Shown here: piece by piece, positions 8,269-15,802 of the stretch
How the letters are laid out: the number at the start of each line of letters is the position of its first letter
Position numbering within the stretch: position 1 is the first letter of the stretch
Source: Deltaproteobacteria bacterium
GTDB taxonomy: Bacteria > Myxococcota > JADLHZ01
DNA: 64,000 nt
Direction of reading: 5' to 3'
NCBI GenBank assembly: GCA_020848545.1
Contig: JADLHZ010000108.1
Span: 1-64,000 of the forward strand
Program-made: the position numbers and the translations under genes
Notes under the pieces: model-generated
What the model saw: the letters and a program-made list of their open reading frames with translations, nothing else
What the model was told of the DNA's origin: nothing
Databases searched by the model: none

Positions 8269-9626
8269 TTGCCCGGGCTCCGCCAGCCGATGTCTTTGCC
8301 GAGTTCGAGCGCGACGGCGTCCTTCGGCATCGCTTGCGCCCGCTCGAAGCGGCCTTCGAACAAGGGCGCGAGCGCGATGCCCACCCACTCGCCCGAGAGG
8401 TGCGGCGCGCGGCTCACCCAGACGACGTCTTTTCCGAAGTCGGCGAAGACGCCGTGGGTCGCAATGTAACCATCGAGCGCGCGGCGATCGCCCATGGGGT
8501 AAGGCGCGCCGTCGGGCGCGAGACGATCGCGCAAGATGACGAGGGCGTCCTCCGGCTCGCGCTTGGTCGCCGCTTGCGTCACGAGCTGCGTCATCCGCTC
8601 GAAGCGCACGAGCGAGCTCGTCTTTCGCTCGAGCTCTTGGTTGCGCCGCTCGGCGCGCAGCTCCGGGTCCAAGAAGTGGTTGGCGACGGCGATGCGCCCG
8701 TTCTCGGCGCTGCGCACCACGGCCGCCACCGGCGTCTTCTCGACGACGTAGACGTGCTTCGCATCGGCGACCAAGTAGAGGTCGGCCACGCGCACGGGCA
8801 TCTGCTTGATGCGCTCGACGGCGGCTTCGGCGCTGTCCGCTTGCTCGAGCACTTGCCGGATCGCGAGCGACACCGGCACGCCGCGCGGCGCCTCGTGGTC
8901 GCTGCGCGCCGCATTCACGCTCACCCACACGCGCTTCTCGTTGATGCCGGTGACGACGCCGTTCATGCCCGGCCAGGCGACGCTCATGAAGGCGTAGCCG
9001 CTCTCGGGGCGAAACACGGTGACCGACTTCTGCTCGTCGAAGACGCGCCCGGCCTCGAAGTCGAAGTTTCTGCCGACGATGGTGCCGCCGGACGCGCTCA
9101 TCGTCGCGTCGAAGCCGAAGCCAGTGCAGGCGACGAGCGGCGACTTTTCCACCGTCTGCGCGAGGTCATGCAGCGCGAGGTAGGCCATGAAGCGCGCAAA
9201 CTTGCCGCCGCCGTCGCCGAAGGGATCGTCGTAGTGCGACATCTGGCCCACGATCTCGCGCTGGATCTCGAGCGGGATGTCGGTCGTCAGATGGCGGCCG
9301 AAGAGGCGGCCGGCAATCTCGATCGCGAAGCGGAGCGGCGCGCTCGGGATCACCTCGCGGAACGTGGCGTGCATCGTCTCGTCGATCTGGCGCATCACGT
9401 GGCCGACGAGCTTCGCCATGTCGGCGCCGCGCACCTCGGGCGGCCCGGAGAGCCAAATGAACCACACGTCGTCCGCGCGCAGCGCTTTGCCCGGGCCTTG
9501 CTTCGTCAGGTCGGCCTGAACGATCGGCGGCTTCGGCGTGGCGCGGTCCAAGAAGATGGCGAGCGTGAGCCCGCCGCACAAAGCGAGCAACGCGAAGACA
9601 GCGAGTAAGCGTCTCAAGAATCGCAT
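8265..9626 (-). CDS. C45-family Ntn-hydrolase (acyltransferase/amidase), membrane-anchored
   Basis: 453 residues. An N-terminal hydrophobic segment (about 8-26) anchors or exports it. The hallmark is Cys167 in ACTGFG, followed 20 residues later by GRNFDFE, the pattern of peptidase family C45 (isopenicillin N acyltransferase-like) in which autocleavage exposes the Cys as N-terminal nucleophile. Residues 1-166 would be the propeptide chain. C45 enzymes transfer or hydrolyse acyl groups on amines. The gene overlaps the fusion gene upstream (13 bases) and the LolA-like gene downstream (4 bases), so it belongs to the polyene-like unit. I do not know it as a standard member of such clusters. Confidence 0.8.
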   Translation of the reverse strand: MRFLRRLLAVFALLALCGGLTLAIFLDRATPKPPIVQADLTKQGPGKALRADDVWFIWLSGPPEVRGADMAKLVGHVMRQIDETMHATFREVIPSAPLRFAIEIAGRLFGRHLTTDIPLEIQREIVGQMSHYDDPFGDGGGKFARFMAYLALHDLAQTVEKSPLVACTGFGFDATMSASGGTIVGRNFDFEAGRVFDEQKSVTVFRPESGYAFMSVAWPGMNGVVTGINEKRVWVSVNAARSDHEAPRGVPVSLAIRQVLEQADSAEAAVERIKQMPVRVADLYLVADAKHVYVVEKTPVAAVVRSAENGRIAVANHFLDPELRAERRNQELERKTSSLVRFERMTQLVTQAATKREPEDALVILRDRLAPDGAPYPMGDRRALDGYIATHGVFADFGKDVVWVSRAPHLSGEWVGIALAPLFEGRFERAQAMPKDAVALELGKDIGWRSPGK

Positions 9627-10954
9627 GTGATCTCACCTAGGGCTTCGGCTTCCGGCGGCGCGTCGAACGCGATCTCGTCGTTGAGGATGTGCAGCTTGGC
9701 GCGCGTGCCGATCGTCACATCGAGCTCGTGCGGCATGTACGAGCCGTCGACGACATCGAAGGCGTTCACCTGCACCGTCAGCTCGCCCGACGCGATCGCC
9801 GAGAACGCCGGCGCGCTCTGGTGCAACGACGCGCTGACGCCGCCGCCCTCGTAGACGTTGTCGTCCCAGGCGCCGTTCTGCGGCAGCGACAATGCAGCGA
9901 GCAGCTCGGCCACGGGGAAGAACTGCACCTTTTCGCGCGCTTCCGCCAGGGTCCCAGTCGCGCTCTTGTCACGGGCGTCTACCTTGAACTTCCCGCAGCG
10001 GACGGCCACGTCGAAGGCGGTGACACCCATCGGTCCAAGCACGCGCAAGCGATAGCCCCGGCCCGGATAGACGATGAAGAGCCCGCTCGCCTTGCGCTTG
10101 TCTTTGCCGGTTTCGAACACGATCGTCTGCTGCGCCGAGAACGGCCGCGCGGCCGCCTTCAATGCCTCCTGCTGCTGCCACGCCGACGGCTTTACGACGA
10201 TGACATCGTGTTGGTCCAAACCGAGAACGTCGCCCCTGTTCACCGCCGGCGCGCAGGCAGTGAACAACGCCAGCGCCCACAAAAAGCGCGGCAGGAACAG
10301 AAAGCGCATGACGAGAAACACGATGCGCGTCGCGTCACGCGACGGCACGAAGTGGCTCACGCGCTCCCCGGGCGGCGGATAGTAGACGTCGACGTCGGCG
10401 CCGACGATCGGCCGCTTGGCGCGCTTGTGGCGAATGAGCACCTCGGTCTCGAACTCGTAGCCGGTGCCGCGAAAGTGGTGCCTGCTGACGACGCTCGCCG
10501 GATAGACGCGCAGGCCGCACTGGGTGTCCGCAAACTTCGTGCCCATCGCGAGGTTGACCCAGAAATTCGACACGGCGTTTCCGAAGCGGTTCTTCTCGGG
10601 CATCTTCTCGTAGCGGCGCTGGCCCAAGATGATCGCGTCGGGCGCGGCAGCGGCAGCCTTCACGAGCACCGGGATGTCTTTCGGCTCGTGCTGGCCGTCG
10701 CCGTCGATGGTGAGAACGTGCGTGTAGCCTTCGGCCTCGGCGGTCTTCAGCGCCGTCTTCAGCGCCTCGCCTTTGCCCTTGTTCACGTCGTGGCGAACGA
10801 TGCGCGCGCCGGCGCCCTTCGCGTTCGTCTCCGTCGCGTCCGTCGAGCCGTCGTTGACGACGAGCACCTCCGGCGCATGCGCGAGCACGCCGCGCACGAC
10901 CGCGGCGATCGATCGTTCGTTATTGTACGTGGGGATGGCGACGAGGAGCTTCAC
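9614..10954 (-). CDS. Family 2 glycosyltransferase fused to a LolB/DUF3261-like lipoprotein
   Basis: Residues 1 to about 215 are a GT-A glycosyltransferase of family GT2: VAIPTYNNERS at the start, VVNDGSTDAT, and the metal-binding TIDGDGQHEP. At residue 216 the frame runs without a stop into what looks like a complete lipoprotein: a basic-hydrophobic segment from Met216, a lipobox-like ALFTAC with Cys234, then a beta-rich domain of about 210 residues resembling the DUF3261/LolB-like lipoproteins of aryl-polyene clusters. The start is GTG at 10954, nine bases after the thioesterase. The second half may be made as part of the fusion or from the internal ATG at 10309, where I see no clear ribosome-binding site. 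Confidence 0.75.
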   Translation of the reverse strand: MKLLVAIPTYNNERSIAAVVRGVLAHAPEVLVVNDGSTDATETNAKGAGARIVRHDVNKGKGEALKTALKTAEAEGYTHVLTIDGDGQHEPKDIPVLVKAAAAAPDAIILGQRRYEKMPEKNRFGNAVSNFWVNLAMGTKFADTQCGLRVYPASVVSRHHFRGTGYEFETEVLIRHKRAKRPIVGADVDVYYPPPGERVSHFVPSRDATRIVFLVMRFLFLPRFLWALALFTACAPAVNRGDVLGLDQHDVIVVKPSAWQQQEALKAAARPFSAQQTIVFETGKDKRKASGLFIVYPGRGYRLRVLGPMGVTAFDVAVRCGKFKVDARDKSATGTLAEAREKVQFFPVAELLAALSLPQNGAWDDNVYEGGGVSASLHQSAPAFSAIASGELTVQVNAFDVVDGSYMPHELDVTIGTRAKLHILNDEIAFDAPPEAEALGEITCDS

Positions 10955-10963
10955 GTCACACGC

Positions 10964-11446
10964 TCACTCTGGGCGCGCAGCCGTGCCGAGCGCATAGGCC
11001 GTCATCGCTTCGAAGCCGGCCGCCACCGACTCCGGCACGTGGTAGAGCAGGCCGCCGTCCAAGCGCGTGAACACCTGCCGCGTGGTGCCGCGCGCGAGCA
11101 CGGTTTGCTCGCCCACCGCACGCACGATCCGAAAGTGCGTGTCGATCATGGCGCCGCGCACGCGCAGCATGGCGGCGTCGACCGCGATCGCCTCGTCAGC
11201 GCGGCCCGGCGCCTTCAGATCCATGTTCACGTTGACGACAGGCATCACGAAGCCGTGGCGCGCGAACTGGCCGAAGTGAATGTCGAAGCGCTTCAAGAGA
11301 TCGAGCCGCGTCTGATCGACGTAGCTGAAGTAGTGGCCGTGCCAAACGAGGCCCCAAGAGTCGACGTCACGAAACGGGATGCGCATCGCCACGCGGTGCC
11401 AGTGCTTGACCTCGCCGAAGGGCTCTGGCTTCCGAGCGCGGTTCAT
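10964..11446 (-). CDS. Hotdog thioesterase (4HBT/YbgC type)
   Basis: 160 residues. The conserved start RIPFRDVDSWGLVWHGHYFSY matches the active-site Asp-x-D-x-x-G-x-V-x-x-x-x-Y pattern of 4-hydroxybenzoyl-CoA-type thioesterases. These hydrolyse acyl-CoA or acyl-ACP thioesters. The ATG at 11446 shares one base with the stop of the ketosynthase-like gene (TGATG), so it is coupled to it. In aryl-polyene clusters a thioesterase of this type sits in the same neighbourhood, which supports the cluster assignment. Confidence 0.85.
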   Translation of the reverse strand: MNRARKPEPFGEVKHWHRVAMRIPFRDVDSWGLVWHGHYFSYVDQTRLDLLKRFDIHFGQFARHGFVMPVVNVNMDLKAPGRADEAIAVDAAMLRVRGAMIDTHFRIVRAVGEQTVLARGTTRQVFTRLDGGLLYHVPESVAAGFEAMTAYALGTAARPE

Positions 11447-12423
11447 CAGCGGCCCAGCGCCAGGAGCACCGCGGCCGCGCCCGAGTCCTCGTCGGCGTCG
11501 AGCACGAGCACGCGCCGCGCCTCGCCACGCCGGATCTTCGCTGCCGCCCACGCCGCCTCGATCAAGTTGCGCACGTCGAGCTCGCCGACGCGGTCGCACA
11601 GAGAGACGATCGCCGCGCCGCTCTGCGCGACGAATTTTTGCAGTGCGTGCGTGTGGCGCGGGTGCGTGACCACGAGCTCGACGCCGGCCGTCTCGGCTTG
11701 CTCCAGGCAGCTCTTCGCGGCGCTGACGAGGCCGTCGCTGGCGCCGAGGCCGTTCATCGCCACGCCGGCCACGCGGATGCCGTCGTCCTCGCCCTCTGGC
11801 GCGCGATCCAAGATGAGCGCCGCGGCGCCTTCGCCGAGCACGACCTCGGAGCGGTTCAAGAGCTCCGCCGATCGCGTGCGGCCCACGCTGTGCTCCTCGG
11901 CACCGGCGACGAGCGCGACGTCGAGGCGGCGCGAGCGCAGCGCTTCAGCCGCGACGCACACGGCGTGCAGGCCCGAGAGCCGCCCTTGGTTCAGCGCGAA
12001 CACCTCGCCCTTGAAGCCGAACTGAAACGACAAGCTCCCGGCCGGCGCCGAGATGACGAGGTTCGGAAATTCGATCGGGCTCGCCAAGCGCGCGCCCTTT
12101 TGGTGCAGCTTGTCGAGGAAGCCCATCGTGCCCGAGAAGTTCCCCTGCCCCGTGGCGAAGAACACCCCGGCGCGCTCGGCCGCGAAGGCATCGAGCTTCG
12201 CCGCTCGCATCGCTGCGCCCGCGGCGACGATGGCGAGCTCGCTCAAGCGGTCGAGCCGGCGCGGCGCTTTGTCGGCAAAGATCTCACGCATGAGCGTGGC
12301 GTGCGCCGGCACCGAAAACGGGCGCTCGGTCGCGGCGACCGCAGACGCCACGACGTCGCGCGCGGGATCGTCGCAGGCGAGGCCGTGAGCGGTCAGCGTG
12401 GCTTGCGCGCGCAGGCGGATCAT
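11446..12423 (-). CDS. Ketosynthase-like partner without catalytic Cys (chain-length-factor type)
   Basis: 325 residues with the thiolase/ketosynthase fold: GVFFATGQG, FPNLVISAPAGSLSFQFG and VLGEGAAALILD segments. Where active ketosynthases have A-C-S-S-G this protein has G-R-L-S-G, putting Arg148 in place of the nucleophilic Cys. The second catalytic His region is also poorly conserved, and the protein is shorter than a full ketosynthase. This is expected of a chain-length factor that forms a heterodimer with the active ketosynthase, which is encoded immediately upstream with a 4-base overlap. Confidence 0.8.
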   Translation of the reverse strand: MIRLRAQATLTAHGLACDDPARDVVASAVAATERPFSVPAHATLMREIFADKAPRRLDRLSELAIVAAGAAMRAAKLDAFAAERAGVFFATGQGNFSGTMGFLDKLHQKGARLASPIEFPNLVISAPAGSLSFQFGFKGEVFALNQGRLSGLHAVCVAAEALRSRRLDVALVAGAEEHSVGRTRSAELLNRSEVVLGEGAAALILDRAPEGEDDGIRVAGVAMNGLGASDGLVSAAKSCLEQAETAGVELVVTHPRHTHALQKFVAQSGAAIVSLCDRVGELDVRNLIEAAWAAAKIRRGEARRVLVLDADEDSGAAAVLLALGR

Positions 12424-13607
12424 CGCGCTGTCTCCGGTCCGCCCACGACGAGCGCAGAGTTCTGCCCGCCGAAAGCGAAGCTGTTCTTCATCAAGTAGCG
12501 GAGCTCGCGGCGAAGCGGCGCGCCCATCACGTGCTGGATCTCCGCGCACGCGGGATCGACATTGTCTGGGCTCAGCCCGTGCGTCGGATAGACGTGCTGG
12601 TCTTCGAGCATCGCGATGCACGCGGCGAGCTCGAGCGCGCCGGCCGCCCCGAGCGTGTGCCCGAGCTGTGACTTCTGCGACGACACCGGCACGTTCTTGC
12701 CGAACACCGCGGCCACGGCCTTCGCCTCCATCGCGTCGTTCTGCTGTGTCGCCGTGCCATGCGCGCTGACGGCGTCGATCGCGGTCGCGTCGAGCTTGCC
12801 GTCCTCGAGCGCGAGCCGCATCGCCCGCGCGGCACCGGCGCCCGAAGGATCCGGCTGCGTCGCGTGGAACGCCTCGCCGATGATCGCCGAGCCGGCGACG
12901 ACTCCGCGCGCGCGACGGCCGGCCCTGTGCGCGTCGTCCTTGCGCTCGACGAGGAACGCCGCGGCGCCTTCGCCGATCGTGATGCCCTTCCTCTCTTTCT
13001 GAAACGGCCGCGCGCCTTCGCCGTCGACCGCGCCGAGCGACGCGAAGCCGACGAGGGTCAGGCGGCTCAACGCATCGGCGCCGATCGCGAGCACGGTCTG
13101 ACACAAGCCGAGCTCGATCCACCGCCGTGCCAAGATCACGGCGTTCAGGCCGCTCGAGCACGCGCTCACGACGGTCGTGCGCGGACCGAACAAGCCGAGC
13201 TTGCGCGCCACGAGGTTCGTCGTCTCGCTCACCGGATGCTCCCGGGCGATGCGCGCGTCGAAGGCGGCGGTGCCGGTGTGGGGAGCGTCGAGCACCGTCG
13301 CTTCCGTCAGCGCCATGCCGCCCGTCGTGCTGCCGACGATGACGCCGATCTGCCGGCGCGCGTCTTCGGGCACTTCGGCGAGCGCTTCTTTGGCGGCGAG
13401 CAGCGCCAAGGTCGCGCTGCGCGAGTGCGGCTCGTCGGGTTGAAAGATGCCGTCTGGCACCGCGCACACCGGGTGCTGAGGGCAGCGCACGCTGTCGAGC
13501 AACGCCCAGGGCGCGAACGATCGCTTGCCCGACGCGAGCCCGTGCTTCAACGCGGAAAAGCCGAGGCCGTAGCCGCTGACCGCGCCGACGCCGCTCAACA
13601 CGATCAT
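12420..13607 (-). CDS. 3-ketoacyl-ACP synthase (FabF-like), catalytically complete
   Basis: 395 residues from the ATG at 13607, which overlaps the preceding stop by four bases. The triad is intact: Cys150 in SACSSG, His283 in AHGTATQQND, and His317 in KSQLGHTLGAAG with the conserved Lys312. The closing FAFGGQNSALV loop is also typical. It would condense malonyl-ACP with the growing chain in the cytoplasm. Its pairing with a Cys-less partner resembles type II PKS and aryl-polyene systems, where the pair sets chain length. Confidence 0.9.
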   Translation of the reverse strand: MIVLSGVGAVSGYGLGFSALKHGLASGKRSFAPWALLDSVRCPQHPVCAVPDGIFQPDEPHSRSATLALLAAKEALAEVPEDARRQIGVIVGSTTGGMALTEATVLDAPHTGTAAFDARIAREHPVSETTNLVARKLGLFGPRTTVVSACSSGLNAVILARRWIELGLCQTVLAIGADALSRLTLVGFASLGAVDGEGARPFQKERKGITIGEGAAAFLVERKDDAHRAGRRARGVVAGSAIIGEAFHATQPDPSGAGAARAMRLALEDGKLDATAIDAVSAHGTATQQNDAMEAKAVAAVFGKNVPVSSQKSQLGHTLGAAGALELAACIAMLEDQHVYPTHGLSPDNVDPACAEIQHVMGAPLRRELRYLMKNSFAFGGQNSALVVGGPETAR

Positions 13608-14053
13608 GCGGCACCCAAGTGCGCCACGACGATCTGCGCGGTGGCGATCACCGTCTCGCCGCCGTTGTCCCTGCGCACGGCTTTGGCGGCGTACCACCAC
13701 AGCTTGGCGAAGGTGCGGTGGTGCTTGACCTGCATCGTCACCATGTCCGAGCAGCGCACGTCGCCGAAGAACTCGGCGTCCTTCAGCAAGGCCAAGACGC
13801 CGCTTTGGGTGGCCTCGAAGCTCTGATGCGCGAGCACCGCCGAAGCCTGCGCCAGCGCTTCGAGGACGAAGGTACGCGGCACGATGGGATCGGCCGTGCC
13901 ATCGGCGAGGTAAGGATTGTCGGCCGAGAAGCGGGCCGCGACGACGTAGCCGTGGGCATCGCCCTGACCGGCGCCCGGGACGAAGAGGAAAGGCTCGCGA
14001 TGGGGGATGGAGACCACGTTCACGCCCCGATTACATGAGCCCGCCGTCGACAC
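13604..14053 (-). CDS. Hotdog dehydratase-like protein, active-site His missing (ApeP-like)
   Basis: Up to 149 residues. It begins like FabZ/FabA proteins (IPHREPFLFV) and has the later PRTFVLEALAQAS helix with the conserved Glu65 (numbering from the ATG). The GHFP motif is absent: by spacing, Asp51 stands where FabZ has its catalytic His. It may be a structural subunit or use a different residue. The ATG at 14053 would overlap the ketoreductase by 23 bases; a GTG at 14023, just before the IPHREPF segment, is an equally plausible start with a seven-base gap. Confidence 0.7.
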   Translation of the reverse strand: MSTAGSCNRGVNVVSIPHREPFLFVPGAGQGDAHGYVVAARFSADNPYLADGTADPIVPRTFVLEALAQASAVLAHQSFEATQSGVLALLKDAEFFGDVRCSDMVTMQVKHHRTFAKLWWYAAKAVRRDNGGETVIATAQIVVAHLGAA

Positions 14054-14759
14054 TCAAGACCGCCGCGTGCATGTAACGCGCGCGCAGCAAGAGAGCGGCA
14101 GCCGCCGAGACTTCCTCGGGTTTTCCAAAGCGTTCCATCGCGATCCTCGCGCGCAGCTCCGTCTGCACCGCCTCCGGCAGCGCCCGCACCATGTCGGTGT
14201 CGATGACGCCCGGGAGCAGCGCATTCACCCGCACGCCGGCCGCCCCCACTTCTTGGGCCAAGGTCGTCGTAAACGCGAGCAGCGCGCCCTTTGCCGCAGC
14301 ATACGCCGTTTGCCCGGGTCGCCCGCGAAAAGCCGACGGAGAGACGACGTTGATGATGCAGCCGCTGCGCTTGGCGATCATTCCCTTCAAGGTCGCCCGC
14401 ACCATGTGCATCGCGCCGAAGAGGTGCACCTGCATCAACTCTGCGCTGGCGGCTGGATCGCTGAAGAGAAAGAGCGCGTCTTTGACGAGGCCGGCGTTGT
14501 TGACGAGCACCTCGACGCGGCCACCGAGCGCTTCCTCGAGCTCCTTCACCGCGCGCTTGCAGGCCTCGGCGTCAGCGACGTCGGCCTTGGCGACGGCAAC
14601 TTTGACCGAGGTCTGCTCGCGGATCTTCGACGCCGCACGTTCCGCGGCAGCATCATCGGACGCGTAGATGAGCCCGACATCCAAGCCGTCCTTGGCGAAG
14701 CGCTCGGCGATCGCGAGGCCGATGCCGCGGGTGCCGCCGGTGATGAGCGCGGATGCCAA
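14031..14759 (-). CDS. 3-ketoacyl-ACP reductase (FabG-like SDR)
   Basis: 242 residues from a TTG start at 14759, five bases after the previous stop; this gives the normal FabG N-terminus (ASALITGGTRGIG), whereas a longer frame adds an unrelated leader. The NADPH-binding GxxxGxG, the NNAG motif, and the Ser-Tyr-Lys set (SPSAF...QTAYAAAKGA) are all present. It ends in a typical SDR tail (LSVDGGLM). Within the unit it should reduce the beta-keto group after each condensation. Confidence 0.85.
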   Translation of the reverse strand: MASALITGGTRGIGLAIAERFAKDGLDVGLIYASDDAAAERAASKIREQTSVKVAVAKADVADAEACKRAVKELEEALGGRVEVLVNNAGLVKDALFLFSDPAASAELMQVHLFGAMHMVRATLKGMIAKRSGCIINVVSPSAFRGRPGQTAYAAAKGALLAFTTTLAQEVGAAGVRVNALLPGVIDTDMVRALPEAVQTELRARIAMERFGKPEEVSAAAALLLRARYMHAAVLSVDGGLM

Positions 14760-14764
14760 GGGAA

Positions 14765-15220
14765 TCAGAGGTTGCGGAAGGCGGCGCCCCACAGCGCGAA
14801 CCAGACGACGACCGCAACGATGGTGATGACGGCCGGGATGCCGACGCCGAGGCCGACCGCAAGGCCGATGGTCTTGCCCATCGAGATCGAGCGGGCCTGC
14901 GCGCTCGTCACCTGCGCGAGGTCGATGTTGACGGGCGCGCCGCTGCCGCGGACGACGCCGGTCATCGTCGAGCCGTTCACCTGCACCGAGGAGTACTTCG
15001 CGCTCATCGCCTGGCCGTCGGCCGCTTGCACGCTGAGCTGCGTCTTCGCGTTGAACTTGACGTTGTCGCCATCGACCGAGGTGAGCATCACCGTCTGGCC
15101 TTCGCGATACCCGTTGAGCTTGTAGAGCTCCTGCGGCGCGATCATGTGGTTGTTGTAGCAAGCGCCGGTGACGGTCATGAGCAAGATGACTGCGAGCAAC
15201 ATCGAGAGGCTTTTCTTCAC
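14765..15220 (-). CDS. Small lipoprotein with C-terminal membrane helix
   Basis: 151 residues, GTG start at 15220 with a good AGGAG six bases upstream. A signal peptide ends in a lipobox-like VTGAC (Cys21). The middle is a small Ser/Val-rich domain (NVKFNAKTQLSV...), and the last 35 residues form a Gly-rich hydrophobic helix (IGLAVGLGVGIP...). No family recognised. It lies between the FabZ-like and FabG-like genes on the same strand, so it may act in export or assembly of the polyene-like product, but its role is unknown. Confidence 0.65.
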   Translation of the reverse strand: MKKSLSMLLAVILLMTVTGACYNNHMIAPQELYKLNGYREGQTVMLTSVDGDNVKFNAKTQLSVQAADGQAMSAKYSSVQVNGSTMTGVVRGSGAPVNIDLAQVTSAQARSISMGKTIGLAVGLGVGIPAVITIVAVVVWFALWGAAFRNL

Positions 15221-15255
15221 GGTGTCTCCTGTTAAGGTCGAAATCGCGGGCCCAG

Positions 15256-15687
15256 CTAGCCCGGCTGTGCACCAGGATCAATCAACTTCATACGAACGGT
15301 GAGGACTTCTTTGCCCCCGCAGGTGATCTCGCCTTTGTGCTCGGCGCCGGCTGTGATCATCACATACCCGAGCTCGTCGTTCGGGTGGGCTTCGCTGCGA
15401 AACTTCGCTTCGATCAAGTGCGCGAGCGTGCGGCGCGTGCCCGTCGAGCGTTCGTAGAGCGCGATGAGCCCCTCGATCATGATCACGCCCGGGACTACCG
15501 GACGGGCGGGAAAGTGGCCGGCGAAAAACTTTTCGTCGGCATTGAAGCGCACGCGGCAGGAACAGGTGTCCCCTGTGGTCGCGAGTGACCCTTCGACGAG
15601 GCCGATGAGCCGCGCAGGCCGCCACAACGGCTTCGCCGCCGGCGGACGCTCGGCTTTTGTCTGCTGCGTTTCGCTCGTCTCGTTCAT
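15256..15687 (-). CDS. 3-hydroxyacyl-ACP dehydratase (FabZ-like)
   Basis: 143 residues of hotdog fold. The active site is intact: FFAGHFPARPVVPGV with His58 and, 14 residues on, Glu72 in IMIEGL. FabZ-type enzymes remove water from 3-hydroxyacyl-ACP; repeated without enoyl reduction this gives a conjugated polyene. It is the first gene of the minus-strand unit that runs to 5333 and is divergent from tex, with 115 bases between them that should hold both promoters. The first 20 residues are low-complexity and probably disordered. Confidence 0.85.
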   Translation of the reverse strand: MNETSETQQTKAERPPAAKPLWRPARLIGLVEGSLATTGDTCSCRVRFNADEKFFAGHFPARPVVPGVIMIEGLIALYERSTGTRRTLAHLIEAKFRSEAHPNDELGYVMITAGAEHKGEITCGGKEVLTVRMKLIDPGAQPG

Positions 15688-15802
15688 GCGTCGTTCGTGC
15701 GTGACGGCTGCGCGCTACAACATATGCATGCCGATGCGCAACTCGTGCGCAGGCGGGCGACCCTTGACCAGGCCTGCCGCTTTCCCTTTACTTCGCGGCC
15801 TG

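Noticed and set aside
12759-13826. Plus-strand ORF opposite the ketosynthase genes
   Set aside because: Composition is Arg/Ala/His-rich and shadow-like; the minus-strand ketosynthase has all catalytic motifs.
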